This document shows, piece after piece, positions 44,113 through 55,262 of a stretch of 64,000 nucleotides of DNA. This DNA comes from Pseudo-nitzschia pungens (taxonomy: Eukaryota; Bacillariophyta; Bacillariophyceae; Bacillariales; Bacillariaceae). The translations under genes were made by a program, and so were the position numbers. Within the stretch, counting starts at the first letter, position 1. Every line of letters begins with the position of its first letter. Where the stretch lies: the NCBI GenBank assembly GCA_037355855.1, contig CM074762.1:3472001-3536000 (forward strand), written 5' to 3'. The notes under the pieces were generated by a model, which saw nothing but the letters and a program-made list of their open reading frames with translations, ran no database searches and was not told the DNA's origin.

Positions 44113-44478
44113 GTTGTGTTGTTGCTGTTGCTGCTGTTGCCTTGCTTGCCAGCGCCTGCTAGTCCGCGCCATGTTTTCCCAAGCTTGGGGTGTGTACAGC
44201 AATACCAAATTGTACAGATCGGGCCTCGCGTCGATGGAAAGAAGGTGGATCGAACGCGCCGCTTTTTTCTTTGGTCGATCGATCGTGTTGTTGTTGCTGT
44301 TGTTGCTTGTTGCCTTGCCCGCTAGCGCCTGCTAGCCCCTGCTAGTCCGCGCCATGTTTTCCCAAGCTTGGGGTGTGTACAGCATTACCAAGTTCTACAA
44401 GCAGGGCCTGGCGTCGATGGAAAGAAGGTGGATCGAACGCGCCGCTTTTTTTCTTGTCTTTTGCGTCCGCGCCATCTT
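44113..44478. repeat. 183-bp tandem duplication inside the mariner-like element
   Basis: Two copies (about 44113-44295 and 44296-44478) share AGTCCGCGCCATGTTTTCCC and AAGAAGGTGGATCGAACGCG exactly 183 bp apart, with a GTTGTTGCTGTTG microsatellite at the head of each. Non-coding, upstream of the transposase start. Confidence 0.85.
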
Positions 44479-45379
44479 TCGTCGTTGCCTTTCCCAGTTG
44501 ATTGTTGTGTAGAGTATTACGGGAGACGCCATCCCAGTACTTCATCTACCTGTCTGCTTGTATCCTACCTGTCATTGCTGCCAACAGAGAGAGGTCCGGA
44601 CGAAAGAAAAGAGTGAGTCAATTGACGATCGATTGAGTTACCTTTCCCTTTCGACGATTGTGAAAAGAACCATGGTGGCGTCCGGTTCCAGTACACTTTC
44701 TACTCACGCGACACAGTGCTTCTTGTCACCAATGACGAGAGAGAGTGGTCGGTGGACAAAAAAAAGCCATCAACGGAGAGGTGCAACAGCGGAGAGGTGC
44801 AACAGCAACAAAGAATGAATCGAGGAGTGGATCGAAAAGAGGTGCACATGAACTCTAAAGAGAAAAAGCACGTGTTTTTACACGATGTTTTTTCACTGTG
44901 TAAGAACACACACAAAAAAATCGATCGAATGCGCGATCGAAAAAAAAAACTGGCGAAAACTCCTCTTTTTAGGGTACGTTGAGTCCCCTGTAGACCTTAT
45001 GAATGCAAATGGGACACACCACCCGGGCACTAAAATGGGTCTCTTTGGAACAGAAATGAAAGTACAAGAACTCTCTTAATGTTTCTAACACATGGTCTCT
45101 TACAAAAGCTCACTGTCACAGCTTCTCAAAGAAAGTTCTCGGACTCTCAAATGCCAGGTGGAAGCCTTTCAACCGGTAAAATCACATTGGCATGGCTTTA
45201 CAGGCCTTGTTCAAGTCCCAATGAAAGGTGGATCAATACCACCAGCATAACTAGTGTCTAACCAGGCATAGGGAGTTCGTTGAGGAGAGTTTAACCCAAA
45301 AAGAACGATTTGAATTGGTTGAAAATTGACTCCAAGTTAAAAAATAGGTGCAGATCGGTCCAGTATTTTGGAACGGAGG

Positions 45380-46008
45380 TAGTAGTAGATTTGTTTTCTC
45401 GTCTTGTTTACCGTAGATGGCATGCGATAGCAGCCAAGATCCTTTGATATTTTTTAAAAATCTACTAGTAGTTTTGATCGGGTTCAGAATTTGTGGGCAC
45501 TCTCGACACAGCATAAGGTTACCTGTACCTTGCTATTCCGGTGAGTGGTTGCTTGAAGCGGTGAGCACAGTCACTGCACATTTCAATACTGAATTCATAC
45601 AGTTTCTTGTTTGTATTTTTTGGTCCACTGATGTGCTTCTACCGGTACGGCACCGGTATGGATGAGTGAATTCTACTTGGTATGTATTTCAAAGAACAAG
45701 GGCTTTTGTATGAAGTTGCAAGATATTCGGATACAAAAAGTACGAGTACGTAACCTTATTACTCGTATTACAAACGAATATGTTCGTCTTACTGAGCCTT
45801 TCATCGTAATGCAAGAACGAGCAAAAATTCAACAGATGCTCGATTCCAAATAGAAAGCATGACCTTAATTGATACTGCATTATTTTTTCTAAAAAGTACC
45901 TTACGAAGTAAGGCTTAGTAGTATCTTCTTTCTCAAAAATCTTTCGACATCAGAACTTGAAACAGCCAAAATATAATCAAAAGTGAAGGAAATAGTTGAG
46001 CAAACATC
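45380..46008. other. Intergenic region, no gene
   Basis: 630 bases with dispersed motifs (TAAGGTTACCTGTACC at about 45515, CTACCGGTACGGCACCGGTA near 45640, AACCTTATTACTCGTA at about 45752). Small frames are not convincing. Confidence 0.5.
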
Positions 46009-46674
46009 ATGGCTCCACTACTAACCATTATTTTCTTATGTTTCTTGTGTTGTGTACGTGTGTCAACAGTTGACGCCCGAAAAGGGCGTTCACCGCTGCC
46101 GCCAAGAGCTTCCCTTTCGACTGCAAGAATGTATAGGTCTTCCATCGACCGCTTCGTCGATAAATTGTTTCAGGAAACGGACAGTAACAACGATGGGATG
46201 GTTAGCTTCGAAGAGGCCTACGTCGCAGTTCTCGTTCTTTATGTACGACTGAATCGATCGGCACCAATCCCTCCGCCAGACAGAGCGAAATTTCGACGAA
46301 TATTCTCGCAAGCCGCGGGACGCGAGAAGTCGGCCAAACCAAATATGTTGGGCATGGAAGAATATGGAGAAATACTAAAAACAATAGTCTCAAGAGCAGC
46401 TCTGAGATTAACCTCCCACAAAGTTGCGACAGTGGTAGGAGCTCCTCTCTTGACAGAATTTATTGTACGAAGCCTGGCCTCAAGAAAGGAAGGTCTCGAA
46501 GCCATACTGCGGTCAGTTGTTCCGAGCCAATTTCATGATGCGACGATTCCAACCCTCACATGTAGGGCCTTTCATCGTGGGCTTTTGATGGTCATCCTTA
46601 TTCCAACTCTGGGAAATATTTGTGTACGCACTGCAACTTTCTTGCTGGACAAGTCTCTTCCAATACTCAAATGA
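46009..46674 (+). CDS. Secretory EF-hand protein of unknown function
   Basis: 221 residues, single exon. A signal peptide (MAPLLTIIFLCFLCCVRVSTVDA) is followed by one well-formed calcium-binding loop, DSNNDGMVSFEE (D1, N3, D5, G6, hydrophobic 8, E12), within the helix pair FVDKLFQE / YVAVLVLY at about residues 50-80. The paired second EF-hand (around residues 85-130, MLGMEEYGEIL) lacks the acidic loop and looks degenerate. The C-terminal 70 residues contain hydrophobic stretches (AFHRGLLMVILIPTLGNICV), perhaps a membrane-bound part. Likely a Ca2+-sensing protein of the secretory pathway or membrane. No close family recognised. Confidence 0.7.
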   Translation: MAPLLTIIFLCFLCCVRVSTVDARKGRSPLPPRASLSTARMYRSSIDRFVDKLFQETDSNNDGMVSFEEAYVAVLVLYVRLNRSAPIPPPDRAKFRRIFSQAAGREKSAKPNMLGMEEYGEILKTIVSRAALRLTSHKVATVVGAPLLTEFIVRSLASRKEGLEAILRSVVPSQFHDATIPTLTCRAFHRGLLMVILIPTLGNICVRTATFLLDKSLPILK

Positions 46675-46981
46675 ATTAGAATCCCTCGGACTTGGGCTGA
46701 CGGAATTGAATCAAGGAATTTTGTCTAGTTGAAAAAGCATGCAATTCTTTTGAAACTTTTCAAACTGTTGGTAACAGCTATATGCAATTTCAAGTTCCTG
46801 AAAAGGGTTGTGACAAGCTGTGGCACAGAAATGAAGAATAGTTCCGAAAGAATTTACGTCGTACCAAAGTATTAGCTACTACGAAGTAATTGGAAGAAAA
46901 TCAACACAATTTGGTATTTTATCTGCTCTACCAATTAGCTAGTAGAATACAAAACTGTCGCACCATAAATAATGAACTCCT

Positions 46982-48994
46982 CTAGTGGAATCCTAGTCGA
47001 TGCTGTTCATTGGGGAAAAAAAAGCGAGTTAGCCAGATTGTCAAGGTTAGTGACGACGCATGTGTCATTCGTGGCCAAAAGCAATATTCGTGTTTTGCTC
47101 TGATGGCACTTACCATCATTTCTGCCTTAACGACCAACGGTAACGCGACTTGTTGAACTTTCAGTCCTGGGTCCAAGGCGCTCGCAAGACCTTCCATGAT
47201 TTCTACCGCCAACGCGGCATTGACAAAGGCTCCTTCTAGCTTTACACGATGGATACAAGCCAGAGAGCAAATATCGGTGATGTAATCTCCGACGTTTTCA
47301 ATAAAGTTTTGGTCATCGTCCTGGACACATATCTGTTCAATTCCTTGAATGAACAATTCTCTCCCCTCCGGAGACGCCTGGGACTCCGATTTCATATCTA
47401 CCATAGTTTGCCCCGCGGTTCGTCCGTCTTTGCGCGTAAACGCGCCCAGGACTTTCACGATATTCTCGTGCTGCCTTGGTCCCATTTCCAGGGCCAGGCC
47501 ACAATCCAAAACCTGGTATTTCAAATTCGGATACGTTCCCGAAACTAAGATATTGCCAGGGTGGAGATCACCGTGAATGAAGTCATGCACTGTTGATTTT
47601 TGGCACGCAGCGACAAAATTTTCGGTTTGACAAAGTGGAAGGAGCGAGCCAAGGCGCAAGAAATGTGAGATCGAAAGGAGTCAATCATTCATTCAATCAT
47701 TCATTCATGAGGAAGAGTAGATTTTTCTTTCTGTCTGGCCCATACACCTGAATGGTGCGTCCCTTTTTTTGTATCACTTACGAAAGATCATTTGCAACGT
47801 CATTCGCAGACCAATATGGGCCAATAATTTCTTTTCTTCTTGTGGTTTGTTCTCCTTTACAAAGTGCATGATCGGAGTACCCTCGCAAAAGGTTTCAACT
47901 AAGACCTTGCTGGTTGTCAATTCGTCCAACGGTCGAGGGAATGCCACCTGGTCGTCATTGGCAAAGTTTTGGTTGAATCTATTGAGATGGGCAGCCTCGA
48001 TGCTCAAATCGAGTTGCGGGATCATGACATCCCGAAATTGGTGGACCGTATCGACCAAACTAAGAAATTTCAGATTGAGGTGTGGAAGACCCTCTAGAAA
48101 TTTGGCAATCTTGTTGAATATGTAAAAATCCACACAAACCTTGTTCCAAATGTTCGGGTGCTGGACTTTGATGGCAACCTTAGTGTCCTTGGGGTAGCGT
48201 ATCGATGCTTCCTTGAGTCGCCCCTGGTAGACCTGAGCGATGCAACCCGATCCTATCGGCGTCGGCTTGATTTCTAGCGCGTCCATGCCCTTTTCTCCGA
48301 ATTGATCCTTCAAGATTTTCTTTGTTTCTTCCCATTTGTGCCCCTCGGTGTTGTCTTGCAATTTGCTAAAGTGCTGGCAAAATTCTGGACTGAACAAATC
48401 CTGTCGAGTCGACGCCCACTGGGTCAATTTGATCCACGTGGGGCCGGCCCTTTCGATCCCCCACAAGGCATAGTCCCAGGATGCCTTGTACGCTCTATCC
48501 GATACCAGGGAAAGCGGAGCCAGTGCTATGAAAGGGCTCGCCAACAATGCTAAATCGATCACTCGTTTCGTGGCCATCCAGAAACGTGCCAATTTTGTGT
48601 TTCCAACCGAAGCAAGCGCCGTCTCTTCCCAGTCTCTTTGTTCCCAGTTTTGCCATTGCATTGGTTTTGCGATCGCAGCAGCCTCGGTCTGGCATTTCAG
48701 TACCTGTACGGATGCTGCCGCAGCAGCAAGTTCCAGCATCCGCCGGGCGTACAGCCGAGAAAAATTCTTTTTCCACCGTGCCATCAACCGTTGTAAGTAT
48801 TCTGTCGTCGCTGCAGTTCGATAGCTCGAGTTTTTCGGCGTCAGAAAGGACCATTTGCTGTGGATGCTGTGGCTTCGCAATGGCCTCAGTGCTTGAACAA
48901 CCAAAGGATGAGGCTGCATCGCACTCGTGGCCGAGAGAGCGGCAGCATTTCCGGTTGCCGGTGTCAAGGCAAGGAGTTTCGAAGCGAGACTCAT
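46982..48994 (-). CDS. ABC1/UbiB-family atypical kinase, ADCK2-like
   Basis: Three exons, 569 residues; introns 47781-47590 (phase 1) and 47113-47003 (phase 0), leaving a six-residue last exon. UbiB-family motifs in order: TWIKLTQWASTRQDLF (in place of the KxGQ motif, KLTQ), GSGCIAQVYQG (the glycine-rich turn), VAIKVQHP with its Lys, QLDLSIEAAH (ExD region), and after the splice HDFIHGDLHPGNILV (catalytic loop) and VLDCGLALE (metal-binding DFG equivalent). The KLTQWASTR and GSGC forms point to ADCK2-type proteins, linked to coenzyme Q or lipid metabolism in mitochondria. The start is the ATG at 48994; a long open frame upstream depends on a different start and lacks similarity. An N-terminal Ala/Ser/Arg-rich presequence and a hydrophobic patch (ALLASPFIALAPL) fit organelle targeting. 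Confidence 0.87.
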
Positions 48995-50015
48995 GATCGG
49001 ACCAAAAACTATACTACGGCACTCGTACGGTATGCAACGATGATCCGCGCGATTGAATGAATCAAAGAGGCAGGTACGATGTTCTTGGAATTTGGGTGTG
49101 GCGATATGCTGCTGTGGGCAATTCTTTCTTGCTACTTGGGTCTCTCTCAAGGCGTTTGCTGGTATTCCAAGACTGTTGGAACGATGCGTTTGACGATCGT
49201 TACCGAGCACGTTGACGGTGAAGTAAATTTTGACCGTTCAGTTGAGTTTGGAGACGCGAAAATGAAAAACGTTGTCAGTTTTGATTGAAAGACGTACCGA
49301 TCAACACCGTACCGTACCGCTTTCAATGCTGGTGTACGTACGTAAAAGTAAGGTTTACGAGTACAAGTATGTGAAAAAATTCGTAGGTGATGTCAGCAAT
49401 TTTTGAATATCTATGATTGAGATTGATTGATTGTTGATTCATTCATTCATTCGCCTCGTAAAAATAAGGTTAATTACTGTAACCTTACGAGTAAACCTTA
49501 CCGGTACGAGTGATGGCGGCAGGGAGGCTTCCAAGGGACAAAAGAAAAAGCGAGATCGGGATTCATTTGAACTGGGACTGGAATACCGAGTCGTTGCTCG
49601 TGGTGTCAAAACAAGAAAAAATAGTGAGAGAATAATAATCGTGCCAATGTTTTTCGAGTTCGTATCGTAATCTTACCGTAAGATTACAGTACCGGTGCGA
49701 GTTCGTACGGTATTGTAGAAGTCCGCGAAAAACGATGGAGAATTGGGAGGAGGCATCATCATTCATCATCGATGAGGCAAGGTTCTGCACGAATGGAGCA
49801 ATTTTTTGGATGTGGATACACAATTGTTTTGAAAGTGTACTTGCAATTGTCGTACCAGTACGTTGGTAAGATGCGAGCTACCAAGTACTTTTGAATATTA
49901 TTGTGATGCCGTCTTCAGTTCGTGCAAGGAAGACGGAATTGCGTGTAGCCAAGCCCCGAGTGTGGAAATTGGAAATCGATCGTCACCTGCTACTACCAGA
50001 GAAGAAACAACGACG
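48995..50015. other. Divergent region between the kinase and CPBP genes
   Basis: 1.0 kb with three dense clusters of the dispersed motif (49310-49372, 49452-49516, 49664-49712) and an ATTCATTCATTCATTCG run at about 49437. No gene supported. Confidence 0.55.
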
Positions 50016-50648
50016 ATGGCATCGTTGTTCACTGTGATCGGAAAGCGGGCAGTGTTGTGCACATCTACAATCCCAACGACGCTCTCGGATTGGACAATCA
50101 TCGTTGCCATTTCTCTCGTGACCAGTGGCATCGCTGGTCTTTTCGCAACGGTTTCGGGATTTGTCAACCCCCGAGAGGACTACCATCCACCCTGGAAACG
50201 GAACAATAGCAACAACCACGGGAACAATGCACATCGCCGCGACAAGTTCCACTGGAGTGTGAAACCCCTGTCCGCATTTTTGTTTCCATCGTTCGCAGAG
50301 GAAGTCGTTTGGAGGGGGATCTTGATCGGGAGCCCGTCGACCAAAGGCGGCGGATTTTCTTCCCAAAAATGTCTGCTCGCCGGGGTCGTTCTGGTGGTTC
50401 ACGTGTTGTTCCATCCAGTGGCTGGTTGCACTTATTGGCCCCGGGGTAGAAATGTATTCGTTGATTGGAGGTTCCTGGTGGGAGCCACTATTGTCTTGGG
50501 TGGGGCGACCCTTTCCTACGTCGTGAGTGGAGGAAGTGCACACGCCGCCGCACTCACGCACGGTCTCTGCGTGGCGTTGTGGAGAGATTTTTTTGGCGGC
50601 GAAGCACAACTGATTGGAACCGCGGAAAGAAATCGGAAAGCACCGTAG
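50016..50648 (+). CDS. CPBP-family intramembrane metalloprotease (CAAX protease-like)
   Basis: 210 residues from ATG 50016 (the longer open frame begins with TTG). Hydrophobic segments include WTIIVAISLVTSGIAGLFA, CLLAGVVLVVHVLF and FLVGATIVLGGATLSYVV. Catalytic motifs of the CPBP/Abi family: FAEEVVWRG (EExxxR), HVLFHPV (second His motif) and SAHAAALTHGLCVALW (third His motif). The family includes eukaryotic prenyl-protein proteases and many bacterial and plastid relatives of unknown substrate. It has a Cys/Ser N-terminus but no clear presequence; a further 5' exon is possible. It lies tail to tail with the rhomboid gene, 290 bases away. Confidence 0.8.
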   Translation: MASLFTVIGKRAVLCTSTIPTTLSDWTIIVAISLVTSGIAGLFATVSGFVNPREDYHPPWKRNNSNNHGNNAHRRDKFHWSVKPLSAFLFPSFAEEVVWRGILIGSPSTKGGGFSSQKCLLAGVVLVVHVLFHPVAGCTYWPRGRNVFVDWRFLVGATIVLGGATLSYVVSGGSAHAAALTHGLCVALWRDFFGGEAQLIGTAERNRKAP

Positions 50649-50938
50649 CAGCGAAAGAGGGAATCCGGAAGAGAAAGGCGACCCATTCAATGCCAATGCG
50701 AAAGAAACGAGAGACGACGATGACTATCCATGCAAAAGACACTGCCACTGAATGGTGTAGGACAGAGTGACAAGGTTTCGCTTTGTCGAGTCGGTGATAT
50801 CGGTAGTTCGAATATATTTGCTTACATGGAAATAATGACTCAACTCGTGCTGAAATGGAAATAGGAAATAGTGAGGATGATAAGCGCAGTAAATTTGCTT
50901 AGAATTATTTGTTCATTGAATCACTGTATTATATTATA

Positions 50939-51883
50939 TCATAAATTATACATGTCGTCGCTGTGTCGGGCACAACTTTGTCGAATACGAATGATGCGAT
51001 CCCAAAGGAAGGCAAGGAAGAATCCGCCAATGAATCCACAAATATGGGATGCGTGGTCGATGTTATCTGCTGCATCGAGCGAAGAAATTTGCTCCAGCGA
51101 GAGAGGCGTCTGGGCCAATTCCATTCCGATTTTTGCGAGCCATATCGTTTTGGTTTTCATGTCCATTTCGGCAGGATGATGCCTGCAACACAATGAAGCG
51201 TACACGTGAGCGCCAACGACACCGTACACGGCGGCGCTCGACCCAATGCCCGGTCGGAGTTTCCAAACCCTTAGATCGACTGCTTGTTGGGCATGGGAAA
51301 GAGTGAACCAGGCATCTCTCCACGAATCAGGAACCCAGTTCCACGACCATGATTTTCTTTCCCGTGCAGCCTTCCGAGCCCATTCTCGATCTAGCCAGTG
51401 GCAAATGAACCGACAACCAACAACCGAGAGAAACTGAGAACCGAAAAAGAACCACGGGAAAGCCAGCGGACTGGTCCACGAGAACAACGACGACGAGCAG
51501 CGATCATGTGGGGTTTCCCGTTCTTCAATGAAAGAATTGTTCCGAGAAGCGAACAGATGTTTGCCCGACATCCATAGCACGAACATGTTCGAAAATACAT
51601 GCTCCCAGTCGGCGTGAGTGAACAATGACGCGACTGCCGACGTCACGTTTGTATAACCGTGAGAGTGCCAAAGAATACTCCGATTCCAGCACGACGAGTC
51701 GTTGAAAAATTCGATAAGATCGGAGAGCATCCTTGGCTCGTGATGAAACCAGCAAGTCAATATGACTGTCACGTATAACATCCCAATGGCGGAAAATCCA
51801 CTTTGGTTTCGCCGGGGGGATTCAAACGGCGGTGACGCCGGTACAGCCGACGATTCCGACATCGATGCCTCCATTTTATGCAT
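50939..51883 (-). CDS. Rhomboid-family intramembrane serine protease
   Basis: 314 residues from ATG 51883 (or 51874). Rhomboid core: LFTHADWEHVFSNMFVLWMSG (TM2 His/Asn motif), a long loop with a Trp/Arg-rich stretch, GIGSSAAVYGVVGAHVYA with the nucleophilic Ser of GxSxxxYG, and DHASHICGFIGGFFLAF with the catalytic His of TM6. The spacer between TM2 and the GSS motif (about 130 residues) is long and carries a further hydrophobic segment. It cleaves single-pass membrane proteins within the bilayer. Cellular site unclear. A single uninterrupted exon. Confidence 0.88.
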   Translation of the reverse strand: MHKMEASMSESSAVPASPPFESPRRNQSGFSAIGMLYVTVILTCWFHHEPRMLSDLIEFFNDSSCWNRSILWHSHGYTNVTSAVASLFTHADWEHVFSNMFVLWMSGKHLFASRNNSFIEERETPHDRCSSSLFSWTSPLAFPWFFFGSQFLSVVGCRFICHWLDREWARKAARERKSWSWNWVPDSWRDAWFTLSHAQQAVDLRVWKLRPGIGSSAAVYGVVGAHVYASLCCRHHPAEMDMKTKTIWLAKIGMELAQTPLSLEQISSLDAADNIDHASHICGFIGGFFLAFLWDRIIRIRQSCARHSDDMYNL

Positions 51884-53009
51884 CGGGTGATAATGATGTA
51901 TAGCGAAAGCAGAACATGGCTGGCTGCAACGACCAATCACTCGGGGTTGTATCTTCCACACTGGAAGAGGAACAATTGCTACGTATCGAATTCAGAATTC
52001 ATTACTCTTTTACTACTGTTACCGTTCTCGTATGTTTTCTGAGTCGTCTTTCGGCTGTCTACGATCTGTCGACGTTGTACGAGTGAGTTTAGGTCATATA
52101 TCTCAAACGTGAATCAATGCGCCATAAATAATACGAAGTACGAAGTACTACTAGTAATACCGTAAACCTTACCGTATTACCAGTAAATAACTTGGGACTT
52201 CAGGCTGTCGATGGACAGACGAAAAAGCTTCCGACACGCAAGATACGGTAAGCTTAGTGGGAAGGTTACGGTACACCACCAACGTTCACTTTTTGTGGGT
52301 GCCCAGAGCAAGCAAAAATCTTTGAGATTGGAACCCACCGCTCCGGTACGAAATTTCTTCTCTTCTCGATCTGACTCGAGTCAGTGAAAGAAGGAAGACG
52401 AGAAAACACATCCTGATCTAGCCATCTGCAAGTAAGTGAGTCTTCATACTTCTTTTTTTTCCATTTCGGCTGTTTGCGTTGCAGACTGGGAGGATGGTAT
52501 TTCAGCAGTCAAAAAAAGGGCAAATGTTTTTCCTAGTTTGAATAGGCCTTCAAACATTGTTGGTTGAGATATGGCATCAAATGCAAATATGCTGGGCAAA
52601 CATGTTTGGCAAACATGCTGGGCAGATATGCTGGCGTACTGAAAGCACAATCTTGCCTTGCTCTGGTTGAATATGACACTCCCAACTGATGCCAGGGGCT
52701 TCTTATAGTACAGCATGGAAACGATGAGAAGAAGGAAACATTTATGACATTCCATACCAACCCCGCCTAAAAATGCAACCAAATTTCTCACAATCATTCG
52801 CAGTGAAAGTGCAGATTCAAACAGTGAAAACATTTCAGTGATCGCGGTACCTATTACTGATCTGATGATGTTCAGGATTGCGAAAGATGTCTCAAAATGT
52901 ATAATATCTTTTTTAACTATGATAGTACCATTTACGTGGCGGACACCTGATGTGGATAACGTAGCAGGAAAATTAGAAGCCCTTCAATTTCCGTCTAATT
53001 CTTCCGCCT
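51884..53009. other. Intergenic region with one doubtful small frame
   Basis: 1.1 kb. Dispersed motif clusters at about 52130-52200 and 52240-52285. At 52580-52640 a short degenerate repeat (AACATGTTTGGCAAACATGC) occurs. A minus-strand frame of 129 codons (52833-52444) starts with ATG and has hydrophobic stretches, but I see no family and it probably arises by chance or from the 3' side of an unknown transcript. Confidence 0.45.
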
Positions 53010-54766
53010 CTAGAGGCTTCGAATAGCCATTTGTGCACCAATTGTACCCATTACAATGCCAAGTACTGCAGAGGCCAACGATACATTCACTCCGAAAGCC
53101 TCGTTTCGCCCTTGCTGCTTCACCACAGCTCTGTACATCAGTGCAGGGAAAACATAGGTGAGTGCATTTCCGAGTGTTGCTCCCCCGAATGCCAAGACAA
53201 AGCTGACGTCCGTCAAGGTACACGCAAAGTAGGTGATCACCCCGAGAAGTCCAAAGGTCATAAGGTTCAAAACACCTGCCGATCGCTTGTCGACAGGAAC
53301 CTTTGCCAAATCCAAAAATCCATCGCGACATCCAGTGAAGGCCAGCGGGTAACTGAAAACGAGCGAAACGGCAACGGCAACACGGCTCAGTCCCATCAAG
53401 ATGTCACTGCCGGCGTAGTTATTCAATACAAGTCCGTCGCACGCTTTTCCAAAGGTCAAAAATCCAACCATGGTAATGAATCCCATGAGGAGAATGGAAA
53501 TTCCAAACCCAAACGAAACAACGGCATTGAAACGTGGAAGAGTGTTGTTCTTCAATTCAAGGTAGAACTTGGGAGCGTTAAAATGAGCCTATCGGGTTTT
53601 TGGAGAGAGAGAAAAGGATAGAGACATTGCATGTCAGAAACAATGATTTCGGTACAATCGCCACACGCGATCGCGTTTCACCATTCCCGCTGAAGCATAC
53701 AGCTTTTCGATTTATTCCATCCACGTACCATGTATGCTGTGCTCAACATACAAACCAAAATCAAAGCGTTGGGAGAAAAGACGCTTTCCGCTCCCATGTT
53801 GCCGAATTTGGGTCTCAAGCTGCTAGCAACTTGCTCAATGAATTTACCCTGAGTCTCGTCGCCCATGGAATAGCTTCCATCCAAGAAACGGATGGTCATA
53901 GCGACAGCGGTGTAAGCCATTCCCATAACACCCAATAGAGAGAAAGGAGCCAAAGACTTGAGATTCTTCAACAAGCACAGTGGCAACAAAATGATACCCG
54001 TGACGACCAAGAGAGTAGGGTTGCGCGTGGTTTCCAACAAGCTGGAGAAGGTGTCGGCGAGAACCATAGAAAAGGCCAGACAAGCCAAAAAAGTCTTGAA
54101 GGTTACCGACCAAGCTGGAATCCAGGAAGTGCTTTCGCCGACGGTTTTGCTCCATGCTTCACGATAACTTTGAGCTCCGGTGTAAGCGCACACCTTTCCA
54201 ATCAAAGCAAAACCGTACGCGGACAAGATACCAATCACCGTGATTAGGATTCCGGCGGGGATGAACGCCGATGGGGCACTTCCAAAGGCGGCAACACCGG
54301 CGGGAAGACTCAATACTCCAACGCCGACAATACCCTTGACCAAGTTGAATACTTCGTTGGGGATCGATGCGCCATCGGTAGTGGTTGCTGCCGGGGCAGC
54401 ATCTGGATCAACAACGGCCGCTGGTCTCACCGCAACAACCGGCTTGCGAACAGCTTCTATCAAGGACCTTTCAAAGCTTTCTTCTCCTGCCAGAGCTTTC
54501 CCTCCCATAGCGGCAAAGGCAGCGGCAACCCCGACACCAACAACGGCTTTCGCCAGGCCACCCGGACTGTCCGAGGGTTTTTTCGACTCCCGAACGGCAG
54601 AGGAGGAGCCCTTTCCTTTCACCACTGCGTCGCCGGGGCCTTGTTTCTTATTGAAGGCTTCGTAACCAATCACAGGCCATGATTTCTTCGGGAGGATCGC
54701 TGATGCGGATGAGAACAGGCAAACAATTGCCAAGATGAGGGCCGATTGCTTCGGACCTCGAATCAT
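53010..54766 (-). CDS. Amino-acid-transporter-like protein (AAAP/SLC36-38-type), paralogue A
   Basis: Two exons, 538 residues; intron 53728-53589 (phase 0) after STAYM. The N-terminus is a signal peptide (ALILAIVCLFSSASA) followed by about 110 residues of Lys/Ser/Ala-rich presequence with one hydrophobic patch. The transport domain begins at FNLVKGIVGVGVLSLPAGVA, the first helix of the Aa_trans family, and has about 10-11 helices, including ILLPLCLLKNLKSLAPFSLL (family landmark) and VGFLTFGKACDGLVLNNYAG. It probably moves neutral or aromatic amino acids together with protons. The bipartite-like N-terminus suggests the plastid envelope or the secretory system; no Phe at the cleavage site, so the site is undecided. 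First of three related genes within 8 kb. Confidence 0.85.
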
Positions 54767-55262
54767 TGTGGAGCGCTTTTTTTCGAATTTCGTTTCTTTC
54801 TCTGGAGTGTCGCAGCTGCGGTGCTATGAAGTTGTCGATCTTCGCTTGGGTTGAGAAAAGAAGTACAAGTTCGGTACTTTGTCAAGTTTTCCTTCGACGG
54901 TTTCGATGTACACGCACTGCTTCGGATGTCTGGGTAGGTACAAGTGCCGGTACGAGAGCACAAACGAAAATCCTACGGGGAGTGACAGGCCTCCCGATCC
55001 ATTGGAATGAATCGCGATCGATGTGTTTGTTGAGTTTCAAGATTCTTTTTAGTACGAAGCTTCGTGAATGGTAGGACGGATCGCTAATTAGTGCGACATA
55101 CGACCAGGTAAATTACTCGTACAATCGATACTTGTCCCTACGTTCGGTAGATGTCATCCATCACGATTTCATCGTGTTGCATGCCAGACGTGTCGTGTTA
55201 ACTCTGAAAGGTTTAGTCCCGAGCCCCAAAAGGACAAGAAAATACAGGTAACCCTAGTAAAT

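Larger units (their letters stand above)
42373..45379. mobile_element. Complete 3,007-bp mariner-like element (DD39D type)
   Basis: Perfect 26-bp terminal inverted repeats, CCTCCGTTCCAAAATACTGG plus ACCGAT, at 42373-42398 and 45354-45379, with TA at 42371-42372 and 45380-45381. The CTCCGTTCC-AAAATA start is typical of plant-type mariner elements (Stowaway/Osmar-like). A second, partial copy of the terminus (CCGTTCCTAAATACTG) lies inside the left end at about 42412-42427. It encodes one transposase on the minus strand; the 1.3 kb behind the transposase start is non-coding and includes a 183-bp tandem duplication. Confidence 0.92.

Noticed and set aside
48995..49210. 72 extra N-terminal codons before the ABC1 kinase start
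   Set aside because: They have no similarity to the family, and the ATG at 48994 gives a good targeting-type N-terminus.
52444..52833. A 129-codon minus-strand frame
   Set aside because: Begins with ATG but contains degenerate repeats and no domain; left as a doubtful frame within the intergenic entry.
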